NCBI RefSeq assembly: GCF_030409605.1
Contig: NZ_JAUFQG010000006.1
Span: 868,001-932,000 of the forward strand
DNA from: Simiduia curdlanivorans
GTDB taxonomy: Bacteria > Pseudomonadota > Gammaproteobacteria > Pseudomonadales > Cellvibrionaceae
DNA length: 64,000 bases
Reading direction: 5' to 3'
Every line of letters starts with the position of its first letter. Position 1 is the stretch's first letter. The notes below the pieces were generated by a model. The model searched no databases, was not told where the DNA came from, and saw nothing but the letters and a program-made list of their open reading frames with translations. Both the position numbers and the translations under genes were made by a program. Shown in pieces: positions 42,766 to 51,121 of this stretch.

Positions 42766-45576
42766 ATGGACAAGACTTACCAGCCCGCCAGTATCGAAAC
42801 CCAGTGGTATCAAACATGGGAAACCGAAGGTTATTTTAAGCCCACCGGTAAAGGCGACCCCTACTGCATCATGATTCCGCCGCCGAATGTCACCGGCAGC
42901 CTGCACATGGGCCATGGCTTCCAAGAATCCATCATGGACTGCTTGATCCGCTACAACCGCATGAAAGGCAAAAACACCCTCTGGCAAGTGGGTACTGACC
43001 ACGCCGGTATCGCCACCCAAATGGTGGTTGAACGCTTATTAGACGCCCAAGGCATTTCCCGGCACGATCTTGGCCGCGAAAATTTCCTCGAAAAAGTCTG
43101 GGAATGGAAAGAAGAATCCGGTGGCACCATTACCCGCCAGCTGCGTCGCTTAGGCGCTAGCCCCGACTGGTCGCGCGAGCGCTTCACCATGGACGACGGT
43201 TTCTATAAAGCCGTACAAGAAGTTTTTATTCAGCTATACAAAGATGGCCTGATTTATCGCGGTAAGCGTCTCGTCAACTGGGACCCAAAACTGCACACGG
43301 CCGTGTCTGATTTAGAAGTGATCAGCGAAGAAGAAAAAGGTTTCCTCTGGCATTTCCGCTACCCCCTCGCTTCGGGCGAAGGCCACATTGTGGTTGCCAC
43401 CACGCGGCCAGAAACCATGCTCGGCGATAGCGCGGTTGCCGTGCACCCAGAGGACGAGCGCTACAAGCACCTCGTCGGCCAAATGATCAAACTGCCGCTC
43501 ACCGAGCGTGAAATTCCCATCATCGCCGATGACTATGTGGATAAAGATTTCGGCACCGGTTGCGTTAAAATTACCCCCGCGCACGACTTTAACGATTACG
43601 AAATGGGCAAACGCCACAACTTGCCGATTATCAACATCCTCACCGACGATGCGGACCTAAACCAAGACGTGCCGGAGAAATACCGCGGTATGGAACGCTT
43701 CGCCGCGCGCAAGCAAATTGTTGCCGACTTCGAAGCGCTGGGTTTGCTGGAAAAAATTGACGACCACGTGTTAAAAGTACCGCGCGGCGATCGCACCGGC
43801 GTGGTAATCGAACCCTACTTAACCGACCAGTGGTATGTAAAAACCGCGCCCTTAGCCGAGCAAGCTATTAAAGCGGTGGAAGACGGCGAGATTAAATTCG
43901 TGCCGCAACAATACGAAAACATGTACTTCTCGTGGATGCGCGACATTCAAGACTGGTGTATCTCGCGCCAGCTTTGGTGGGGCCATCGCATCCCCGCTTG
44001 GTACGATGACGAAGGCAACATTTTTGTTGGCCGCGATGAAGCCGCCGTGCGCGCGGAAAATAACCTCGGCGCAGAAGTAAACTTGCGCCAAGACAACGAC
44101 GTACTGGACACCTGGTTCAGCTCCGGCCTGTGGACCTTCGGCACCTTAGGTTGGCCCGAGAACACCGAAGAACTAAAAACCTTCCACCCCACCGATGTGT
44201 TGGTAACCGGCTTCGATATTATCTTCTTCTGGGTGGCACGCATGATTATGCTAACGCTGCACTTCAGAAAAGAAATTCCGTTTCACACAGTGTATGTACA
44301 CGGCTTGGTGCGCGATAGCCAAGGCCAGAAGATGTCAAAATCCAAAGGCAATGTGCTAGATCCTATCGACTTGATCGACGGTATCGACTTAGAAACCTTA
44401 GTGGCCAAGCGCACCGCCGGTTTGATGCAGCCGCACCTACGGGAAAAAATCGAGAAGCAAACCCGCAAGGAATTCCCCGAGGGCATCAACGCCTACGGCA
44501 CCGATGCCCTGCGCTACACCTACTACTCCCTCGCCTCCACCGGCCGCGACATTAAGTTTGATGTAGGCCGCATCGAAGGCTTCCGCAATTTCTGCAACAA
44601 AATTTGGAATGCCACCAATTACGTGTTGATGAACTGCGAAGACCAAGATTGCGGGCAAAACGAAGCGCAGGATAGCGCGAGTGTCGCGGGAGGCAGGACG
44701 CTGGAAGCGACCACCGATTACGAGCTGTCACTGGCCGACAAGTGGATCATCAGCAAGCTACAGATCACTGAAAAAGCCGTGGCCGAAGGCATAGAGACTT
44801 ATCGTTTAGATTTGGCCTCGCAAGCGCTGTACGATTTCATCTGGAATGAATACTGTGCCTGGTACTTAGAATTATCTAAGCCCGTGCTATGGGATGAAAA
44901 CGCCAGCCCAGCGGCTAAAAAAGGCACGCGCCGCACGCTGATTCGCGTATTGGAAACCACGCTGCGCCTAGCGCATCCAATGATGCCCTTTATCACCGAA
45001 GAAATTTGGCAAAAGGTGAAAACGCTGGCCGGTCAAACTGGCGACACCATCATGCACGCCAGCTTCCCAGTGGCAGATGACAGCAAAATCGATCAGCAGG
45101 CTATCGTCGATTTGGAATGGATTCAAAAGGCCGTAGAAAGCGTGCGCAACATTCGCGGCGAAATGAGCATTAGCCCGGCGAAAGCCATTCCCCTGTTCGT
45201 GAATAAAGCCGACGCCGAAGAGCAGCGCCGCATCAACGACAACCGCGCCTTCTTCACCAAGCTCGCGAACTTGGAGTCCATTACGCTGCTTGATGGCGAG
45301 GAGGCGCCGATGTCTGCCACAGCACTACTAGGCAAGATGGAATTACTCGTGCCTATGGCGGGTTTAATTGATAAAGGTGCCGAAATAGCACGTCTCGATA
45401 AAGAAATCGACAAACTCGAGAAAGAAGCCGAGCGCATTGAAAGCAAACTCGGTAACGCCAAGTTTGTCGACAAAGCACCGGCGGAAGTCGTGGCCAAAGA
45501 GCGCGAGCGGTTAGCGGAAGTGAAAGAAGCAGCAGCTCAAATACAGGAACAAAAGGCTCGCATTGCGACCCTGTAA
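42766..45576 (+). CDS. valS: Valyl-tRNA synthetase ValS
   Basis: A 936-residue class I aminoacyl-tRNA synthetase, charging tRNA-Val. The HIGH motif appears as HMGH (47-50) and KMSKS at about 522-526. The CP1 editing region lies between them. A C-terminal coiled coil (IARLDKEIDKLEKEAERIESKL) binds tRNA. Length is typical. Own promoter, and a bidirectional terminator follows. Confidence 0.97.
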   Translation: MDKTYQPASIETQWYQTWETEGYFKPTGKGDPYCIMIPPPNVTGSLHMGHGFQESIMDCLIRYNRMKGKNTLWQVGTDHAGIATQMVVERLLDAQGISRHDLGRENFLEKVWEWKEESGGTITRQLRRLGASPDWSRERFTMDDGFYKAVQEVFIQLYKDGLIYRGKRLVNWDPKLHTAVSDLEVISEEEKGFLWHFRYPLASGEGHIVVATTRPETMLGDSAVAVHPEDERYKHLVGQMIKLPLTEREIPIIADDYVDKDFGTGCVKITPAHDFNDYEMGKRHNLPIINILTDDADLNQDVPEKYRGMERFAARKQIVADFEALGLLEKIDDHVLKVPRGDRTGVVIEPYLTDQWYVKTAPLAEQAIKAVEDGEIKFVPQQYENMYFSWMRDIQDWCISRQLWWGHRIPAWYDDEGNIFVGRDEAAVRAENNLGAEVNLRQDNDVLDTWFSSGLWTFGTLGWPENTEELKTFHPTDVLVTGFDIIFFWVARMIMLTLHFRKEIPFHTVYVHGLVRDSQGQKMSKSKGNVLDPIDLIDGIDLETLVAKRTAGLMQPHLREKIEKQTRKEFPEGINAYGTDALRYTYYSLASTGRDIKFDVGRIEGFRNFCNKIWNATNYVLMNCEDQDCGQNEAQDSASVAGGRTLEATTDYELSLADKWIISKLQITEKAVAEGIETYRLDLASQALYDFIWNEYCAWYLELSKPVLWDENASPAAKKGTRRTLIRVLETTLRLAHPMMPFITEEIWQKVKTLAGQTGDTIMHASFPVADDSKIDQQAIVDLEWIQKAVESVRNIRGEMSISPAKAIPLFVNKADAEEQRRINDNRAFFTKLANLESITLLDGEEAPMSATALLGKMELLVPMAGLIDKGAEIARLDKEIDKLEKEAERIESKLGNAKFVDKAPAEVVAKERERLAEVKEAAAQIQEQKARIATL

Positions 45577-45602
45577 AACCCTAAAACTTAGCGTCTAGCA
45601 CG

Positions 45603-45637
45603 CCATAAAAAAGTCCGCCTTGGCGGATTTTTTATGG
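45603..45637. terminator. Bidirectional rho-independent terminator after valS
   Basis: CCATAAAAAA-GTCCGCC-TT-GGCGGA-TTTTTTATGG: a GC stem flanked by A-run and T-run, working on both strands. It ends valS on the plus strand. Confidence 0.92.
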
Positions 45638-45754
45638 CTGGGAGATATCAATGAAACCTATCCAAGCGAGAGAGCAAGAACACCAGTGAAAGGCTTAAGC
45701 TACTAACTGCTCAATACGCCAGAAAAAACTAATCGGATGGACTAATTGAACCAA

Positions 45755-46246
45755 CTAGCGCGCAAACAAGCCACCAAGCAGCGGTATTTTGTGCCACCAA
45801 GGCGCGCTTTGTGCAACAGTTGGCTCGTCAACAGGCATAGTCAAATACTGTAATAACCGGCGCACCTGGGGTTCATCAAAGTCAAAGGGGTCGAATTCCT
45901 TTAACCCTTCTGCCTTCAAATAGTTTTGAATGGCGCTTTCGGACGGTACAAACTTCATACTCCAGCGTTCAAATTGACGACCAGACGCCACTTGACGCAG
46001 GAGTATTTTCACCTCGCTGTGACGATCGTCGGCCGAAATACGCTGGAAGGTACCGTCTACCTGTTGCGCATCGCCCTCAAGACACTGGAAAAAATATCCA
46101 TTGCCAAAATATAAAACGCCGCCCACACCCACACGGCCATTGTTCGCTCGCGAGCTACGCAGTATTTTGCCCATTTCCATTGCCAAGCGGTTCGGCTCGC
46201 GCTCACGCGAACGGCTGGCGTATACCAAACGAATCATGTCTTTCAT
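45755..46246 (-). CDS. BLUF-domain blue-light sensor
   Basis: A 163-residue stand-alone BLUF protein, binding FAD to sense blue light. Key residues can be placed: Tyr9 (LVYAS), Asn35/36 (RANNGRVGVGG), Gln54 (YFFQCLEG), and Trp95/Met97 (RWSMKF). The Tyr-Gln spacing is three longer than in AppA, due to a longer loop after strand one. The rest is a helical C-terminal cap of about 60 residues. The output is not fused; an EAL gene lies 270 bases upstream on the same strand. Confidence 0.9.
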   Translation of the reverse strand: MKDMIRLVYASRSREREPNRLAMEMGKILRSSRANNGRVGVGGVLYFGNGYFFQCLEGDAQQVDGTFQRISADDRHSEVKILLRQVASGRQFERWSMKFVPSESAIQNYLKAEGLKEFDPFDFDEPQVRRLLQYLTMPVDEPTVAQSAPWWHKIPLLGGLFAR

Positions 46247-46513
46247 GCCGCTAACCCTCTAAAGTACTGGCCTATACGCAGCAAGCGCAGTATCAGATGA
46301 CTTAGACATAGCACAGAGCGGGAAATGCCAAAGCAAGAAGAAGTAAGCCTACTGGGAGAGGAAAAGCAAAGTAGACCAATGGATGTTTAGCGGAGCATAG
46401 GGCAATTAAGTTCGCCATCCTCGTATATCGAAATATTTCTCTCGATTTATTCACGCCTGCTGCGCTGCCTACCTATTACCAATAAGGACTAACAGTAGCG
46501 AGAGACCGGCGTG

Positions 46514-47281
46514 TTAAATTTGGCTAAAATTCACCGGCGGTAGGCTTTCAAAACCCGGCTTAGCAAAGTAATAGCCTTGCATTAACTCGACCCCCGAATC
46601 CCGAAGCCACGCCATTTCGGCGCGCGTTTCTACACCCTCCGCGAGTGGTGTGATATTAAGATCATGAAATAAGTTCACACAGTTTTTTATAATAAATTGC
46701 CGCGTGTTATCCGATTCAATATTACGGATCAACCCCATATCAAACTTTATAATATTTGTTTGAAAATCTGCCAACAGGCCTAAGCCAGAATAACCCGAAC
46801 CAAAATCATCAATCGCCGTTTTAAAACCAGATTGCTTATAGTATTCGACAATACGCTTAACCAAGTTGCTATCTTCAATTTTCTCAACCTCCGTGAACTC
46901 AAACATGATTTGATCTGTTGAAAACCCGTATTTCTGCGCTGCTTCCAATGTAGTTCTAATACACCGCTCCGGTTTATAAACTGCATTGGGAAGAAAGTTG
47001 ATACTGAGCATGGAGCCGAGCTGTAATTTTGAAGCGAGTGCAATCGCCTTAACGCGGCAAAGCTGGTCAAAAAAATAGCGATTCTCGTCCGTTACCTGAG
47101 AGATAATCGAATAAGCAGACTCATTATTCAACCCCCTAGCCAAAGCCTCATAACCAAATATTTGACGAGCCTCGACATTAACAATCGGTTGAAATGCCAT
47201 GGTAAAATCAAAAGCAAGGCTGCCCTTATCTAGGCAGTTTGCACACGAAAAACGATCGTAAATAGCCAGGGTTTCACCCAT
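46514..47281 (-). CDS. EAL-domain cyclic-di-GMP phosphodiesterase
   Basis: A 255-residue protein of the EAL type, predicted to hydrolyse c-di-GMP to pGpG. Catalytic residues are all present: E45-A46-L47 (as YEALARG), N95, E128, D158-D159, K179, E215 and Q235, with the loop-6 motif DDFGSGYSG intact. It has no membrane span; the N-terminus has a CANC pair (C13, C16) that may bind metal. The closest resemblance is to EAL domains found fused to BLUF, and a BLUF gene lies next to it. Confidence 0.92.
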   Translation of the reverse strand: MGETLAIYDRFSCANCLDKGSLAFDFTMAFQPIVNVEARQIFGYEALARGLNNESAYSIISQVTDENRYFFDQLCRVKAIALASKLQLGSMLSINFLPNAVYKPERCIRTTLEAAQKYGFSTDQIMFEFTEVEKIEDSNLVKRIVEYYKQSGFKTAIDDFGSGYSGLGLLADFQTNIIKFDMGLIRNIESDNTRQFIIKNCVNLFHDLNITPLAEGVETRAEMAWLRDSGVELMQGYYFAKPGFESLPPVNFSQI

Positions 47282-47723
47282 GAACAGGACCTCGTCAATT
47301 CAGCAGCATATATGGGGGCAACAGTTCTGTACGACAGGAATTTCAGCCATAACCACAAGTTGAAAAACACAGTTAACGAAAGGCAATGGGCGCCAAATCG
47401 ACTAACGCAAACATCCGTTATGGTCAGGTAAAAATCTGCCGGCCTTCCAACAAGGCGTTACTGCCAGCACCCCTGAAGCATAGTCCAAATCACTCATTCG
47501 ACAAATGAACCCTGTAGCTGAACAACACAGGGCATATTGGTTCGAGCCGTCACCTAGGCTGGGCGCCGTATACCCAACCCCAATGCACCCTGAACACCCC
47601 TTGAGCACACGGTGTTGTCGCATCGACCATTGACAATTGGCACACTGATAAGCGCTGAAATAGCGAGCACCCCGTGCCCCCACTCTCAACGACGAGCTCC
47701 ACAGCAAACGGTGCCACACGCCA
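47282..47723. other. Noncoding or degraded stretch upstream of the EAL gene
   Basis: No supported gene. A 105-codon open frame on the minus strand (47402-47719) has odd composition (many Cys, Trp, Gly) and no recognisable motif. The stretch may be debris connected with the remnant to its right. Confidence 0.4.
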
Positions 47724-47978
47724 TTGGCGCTGGATGGACGTTTTATTGCCGAGGTTTCAGCGGCCCGTATTTATGATGGTGTGCACTACCGCAGTTCAAC
47801 AGTGGCCGGCAACAGGCTAGCGGTAACAATAAGGAAGCTCGCGGCCGAGAAATATTTAGCGCCTGCTAGCGAAGATTTAGGCATGCTCATAGCGCCCGCA
47901 ACAGCCGGGAGCGTAGCGAGTCGGATGCTTGCGTTTGTTATGCATTTATTGATCGCCTCTATTTCTATATTTATTTAG
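47724..47978 (+). pseudogene. C-terminal remnant of a PAP2/vanadium-haloperoxidase-like protein
   Basis: The short frame reads SAARIYDGVHYRSSTVAGNRLA then a helical KLAAEKYLAP. This resembles the last conserved motif of the PAP2/vanadium haloperoxidase superfamily (Arg and His in a R-I-x-x-G-V-H-Y-R pattern). The N-terminal three-quarters and the other active-site motifs are absent, so this is a gene fragment. No proper start codon context is present. Confidence 0.5.
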
Positions 47979-48221
47979 TAAGCCACCAGCAACAAATATT
48001 GCTACCGAGAAGAGCAAAATACCCCACAGCAATAGAGACTGAAACATAAATCCAACAAATTCTACAGTAAAGTATACGGCAACTGACTTGCCCGCCACCA
48101 AATCCATTACTACGTTTAGTGGAATCACAGCTATGAAAATCAAGAAAAAGAACTTTAGACCAAGCCCTGCACTGAAAGCCATGCCCTCTATAAGTGACTC
48201 TTTCTTCCTGGCTTTCGTCAT
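47946..48221 (-). CDS. Small two-helix membrane protein, unknown function
   Basis: A 91-residue hypothetical protein with two hydrophobic segments (about 20-45 and 55-80) and a basic N-terminus (MTKARKKES) and C-terminus. GGATAGAG precedes the ATG. No family recognised. It lies between a gene remnant and a truncated IS element, so it could itself be recently acquired. Confidence 0.5.
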   Translation of the reverse strand: MTKARKKESLIEGMAFSAGLGLKFFFLIFIAVIPLNVVMDLVAGKSVAVYFTVEFVGFMFQSLLLWGILLFSVAIFVAGGLLNKYRNRGDQ

Positions 48222-48251
48222 TCTCTATCCAATTGCATAACAGTTTATATT

Positions 48252-48638
48252 AAAGGTCCTAATACGGTGGGCCATTAAAATCGCCTGTTGATCTTCGCTC
48301 TTTACAGAAACAAATTTCATACCTGGTCAGCCAATCGCTTCACAGATAGCTTCAGCATCATTTGCATCGTTCTTACCTTTCCGCCGATAAGGGATCACAT
48401 ATTTCGCTGATATCAAACGTACTTCATGCCCCATTTCTGTAAGCTTACGGGCCCAAAAATGGCTACCACCGCAGGATTCAATTCCAATTTCACACTGAGT
48501 TAAATTGGAAAAGTACTCTAATAATTTCGATCGGGTAAAATTCTTCTTAAGAACAGTTTTTTCATGACAGTCAACACCATGAACAACCATTAGCTTTTTT
48601 CCAATATCAATACCGAATCTGATTATTTGCGCGCTCAT
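48252..48638 (-). pseudogene. IS110-family transposase remnant (truncated, internal stop)
   Basis: The N-terminal DEDD RuvC-like half of an IS110 recombinase. It contains FGIDIGKK, the acidic IGIESCGGSHFW and KNDANDAEAICEA, so all four acidic residues are visible. A TGA (48327-48329) interrupts the reading after EAIG. Reading on in the same frame gives PGMKFVSVKSEDQQAILM and AHRIRT, the expected family continuation, so a CGA to TGA nonsense change is likely. Similarity stops near 48252, and the C-terminal catalytic-serine domain is lost. GGAGAG supports the ATG at 48638. Confidence 0.8.
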
Positions 48639-49061
48639 ATCACTCTCCAAATATTTAACCTTTGTTTAGGTTAAGGGGAGAGAGAGTCCATGTCATTATT
48701 CATAGGACGCCGACAATATATATTTTTGGCGCAATTCTTTGCGACAATTTGTAAGCATCTGTTTTATTTAAGGTTTCTTAATTTTCCAGCTTTTAGCGAT
48801 TCTATGCCGTCTTTTAAAAGGCCTATAACTGGCAATATATTTTTCGTATATTTTTTTGAAATATACCTCATAAGCCACTAATTTTCATAGGTTTATTTGC
48901 AAATAATGCAGGATTATCATAGGACTAAAACAAGACGCCGCTGCTGAAAAACGGCATTAACCGTTTGATTCTACTGGGCAATAAAGCTGGGCGTACTAAA
49001 ATGGCTTGCTTCCTGGAACCTCGATTTAAATCTGTTTCAGGCGCCTTGCTTACATAGGCTT
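48639..49061. other. AT-rich flank upstream of the IS110 remnant
   Basis: About 420 bases without a supported gene and markedly more AT-rich than the surrounding chromosome. It holds a perfect 7-base inverted repeat TTAACCT/AGGTTAA (48655-48661 and 48668-48674) next to the transposase start. In IS110 elements this upstream flank may encode the bridge RNA, so this could be its remnant. The right limit of the element is not visible. Confidence 0.45.
48655..48674. repeat. Inverted repeat upstream of the IS110 transposase
   Basis: TTAACCT and AGGTTAA, 6-base spacer, lie 17 bases upstream of the transposase start. They may be part of the promoter or of a structured noncoding RNA of the element. 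Confidence 0.6.
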
Positions 49062-49949
49062 TTACTGAACATCACTATCTTTAAGGCACTTTTCCGTTGC
49101 GGATATCACGGTGCTAACTCGGTTGGGTGTGAACTTATTTCGATGCAAACCGATATACAGCGTCTCGTGAACAGGCCTAGGTAAATGATGTAGGTTAATT
49201 TTTTCTTGGTGCTTAAATGCACCCACGGCGTGGCTAGGCAGCACAGTAAAACCAATCCCCCTGCACACTGGCTCTAAAATGAGATGAATTTGATTGGAAA
49301 AACCTGATTTTTTGAACTGCTCACAATGTTGGAATTCGGGGTAGTTCACACTCAGCAATTGGCCCGCATGATAAGCGCCATCGGGGTGATCTATAAAACC
49401 CAATGCTAGCAAATTTTCCCAACTCGGCTCTATTACCGATAATGGCGTTACCAACAGCAACGCCTCTTCGGCAAGTGGCCTAAGATTTACCTCAGCCAAG
49501 GTGGAGGCGCTGGTCATCAAACCAACATCCACTTTATGTTCGGCAATAAGCTGCTCGATATCGCGATTTGGTGCGAAGCGATAGTCAATCACCAGCCCCG
49601 GATGACGCTGCTGTAGACCCAGCAGATAAGGATAAAGCTTAAGCCCAACGCTACCGGGCGAGGCAATTTTTACAATACCTTCGTGACTGGGGTCTGCTCC
49701 TATGCGCTGCTCAATGTTTTTTAAAGAAAGCAACAGCGCGCGCCCCTCGTGGTAGAGGCGCTCGCCGGCGCTAGTTAGGGTAAAACTTTTACCTTCGCGA
49801 ACCAGTAAGGGCCGACCTAACTGCTGCTCAAGCTTATGGATGTGCTGACTAACCCCAGATTGGGTCATATTTAGCCTTTCTGCGGTGCGGGTAAAATGAC
49901 CGACGTCCACCAAGGTACAGAAGCTACGCAGCCAGACAGGATTAATCAT
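49062..49949 (-). CDS. LysR-family transcriptional regulator
   Basis: A 295-residue regulator with an N-terminal helix-turn-helix (RSFCTLVDVGHFTRTAERLNMTQSGVSQHIHKLEQQLG) and a LysR substrate-binding domain from about residue 90. It is divergent from the VOC-protein gene, with about 95 bases between them that contain a palindrome. Likely controls that neighbour and itself. Effector unknown. Confidence 0.92.
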   Translation of the reverse strand: MINPVWLRSFCTLVDVGHFTRTAERLNMTQSGVSQHIHKLEQQLGRPLLVREGKSFTLTSAGERLYHEGRALLLSLKNIEQRIGADPSHEGIVKIASPGSVGLKLYPYLLGLQQRHPGLVIDYRFAPNRDIEQLIAEHKVDVGLMTSASTLAEVNLRPLAEEALLLVTPLSVIEPSWENLLALGFIDHPDGAYHAGQLLSVNYPEFQHCEQFKKSGFSNQIHLILEPVCRGIGFTVLPSHAVGAFKHQEKINLHHLPRPVHETLYIGLHRNKFTPNRVSTVISATEKCLKDSDVQ

Positions 49950-49995
49950 TACGAAACATACTCATTTATATTAATAATGATAATTTTACATAATA

Positions 49996-50008
49996 ACAAA
50001 TGATTTGT
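49996..50008. promoter_or_regulatory. Palindrome between LysR and VOC genes
   Basis: ACAAAT-G-ATTTGT is a perfect 13-base palindrome midway between the divergent genes, in an AT-rich spacer. It fits the interrupted dyad that LysR regulators bind (T-N11-A type). Assignment is by position only. Confidence 0.45.
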
Positions 50009-50044
50009 AACCTGAGGCCAACTTAACCTACAGGACCGCACATC

Positions 50045-50545
50045 ATGACCAGCACCTACCCACGTAACTTTTCCCACATTGGCATTTCCGTGCCCGACCT
50101 TGAGGCGGCAGTGAAGTTTTACACCGAGGTGATGGGCTGGTACCTCATCATGAAGCCCACAGAGATAGTCGAAGACGACAGCCCCATTGGCGAAATGTGC
50201 ACCGATGTGTTCGGCCAGAACTGGGAAAAGTTTCGTATCGCGCACCTTTCCACCGGCGACCGTATCGGCGTTGAACTGTTCGAGTTTAAGGGGCAGGTGA
50301 ACCCTGAAAATAATTTCGAATATTGGAAAACAGGTGTGTTTCACTTTTGCGTGCAAGACCCCAATGTTGAAGAGCTGGCCGAGCGTATCGTTGCAGCCGG
50401 CGGCAAGAAGCGGATGCCGAAACCCCGCTATTACTACCCAGGTCGTAAACCTTACCGCATGATCTATATGGAAGATCCGTTCGGCAATATTTTAGAAATT
50501 TATAGCCACAGCTATGAGCTTATATACAGCGAAGGCGCCTACTAA
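50045..50545 (+). CDS. VOC/glyoxalase-like metalloprotein
   Basis: A 166-residue member of the vicinal oxygen chelate superfamily. Candidate metal ligands are His in SHIGISVPD, Glu in GVELFEF, His in VFHFCVQD and Glu in NILEIYSH, an arrangement common to glyoxalase I-type and dioxygenase-like members. The substrate is unknown. It is divergently paired with a LysR gene, which suggests an inducible catabolic or detoxifying role. Confidence 0.85.
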   Translation: MTSTYPRNFSHIGISVPDLEAAVKFYTEVMGWYLIMKPTEIVEDDSPIGEMCTDVFGQNWEKFRIAHLSTGDRIGVELFEFKGQVNPENNFEYWKTGVFHFCVQDPNVEELAERIVAAGGKKRMPKPRYYYPGRKPYRMIYMEDPFGNILEIYSHSYELIYSEGAY

Positions 50546-50633
50546 AAGTTGCCTAATTAGATAAAAGGAACTTATTAGACGCGACGGCTAAGCGTCGAAC
50601 CTCTCGTTAACAGCAAATCAGCGTCCATTAAAA

Positions 50634-50651
50634 AGCCCCGTTTTCGGGGCT
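50634..50651 (-). terminator. Rho-independent terminator of the DUF2789 gene
   Basis: On the minus strand AGCCCCG-AAAA-CGGGGCT is followed by TTTTT. It lies 33 bases past the DUF2789 stop codon. It may also slow the plus-strand VOC transcript. Confidence 0.85.
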
Positions 50652-50683
50652 CTGGAATAATTAGCGTGGCCTCACTAACACGT

Positions 50684-50920
50684 TCAGCGCCTTAACCGCG
50701 CGTCAAGTTCATCCACCACTTCAGCCCACTGGGCGTCTTCCTCTATGGCTTGCTTAATAAACTGCGCCTGCGCAGGATTCCAAAAAATAGCCCGGTAGAG
50801 CTCGCCATCCTGGTGGCGCAAATGATTGTTACGAATAAACTGATCGATGGCTGTTTTACTACTGTCGAGCCCCAATTGACTGAATAATTCTGCCATCGCA
50901 TGGTGGTGTTGCACTTCCAT
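50684..50920 (-). CDS. DUF2789 family protein
   Basis: A 78-residue protein matching the DUF2789 family (HHHAMAELFSQLGLDSS near the start, FWNPAQAQFIKQAIEEDAQWAEVVDELDARLR at the end), conserved in gammaproteobacteria with unknown function. ATG at 50920 is decided by a strong AGGAGG six bases upstream; 31 more upstream codons are possible but lack support. Cytoplasmic, no motifs of catalysis. Confidence 0.88.
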   Translation of the reverse strand: MEVQHHHAMAELFSQLGLDSSKTAIDQFIRNNHLRHQDGELYRAIFWNPAQAQFIKQAIEEDAQWAEVVDELDARLRR

Positions 50921-51121
50921 AGCTCCTCCTAATGAAAACAAGCATTGCCTGCCAAGGTAAACAAACATAATGCCATTAAAGTATGGTGCTACTCGCACTT
51001 CGCTATAGACCATTTTAGAACACCAAAAATTCCTGTTAGAAAGAAATCGAAATCTGGAACCAAAGTCCCTATTTCTGTTAGTCTTCGCGCTCCATTAATA
51101 ACCTACAACTACGGAGCCGAT

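Noticed and set aside
47402..47719. 105-codon open frame on the minus strand
   Set aside because: Odd composition, no ribosome site and no recognisable motif; probably chance.
48327..48638. Intact IS110 transposase of 103 residues
   Set aside because: The protein is less than a third of the family length and the family sequence continues in frame after the stop codon, so it is a broken gene.
48690..48881. 63-codon open frame in the IS110 flank
   Set aside because: AT-rich, Phe/Tyr-heavy translation of noncoding sequence, no start signal.
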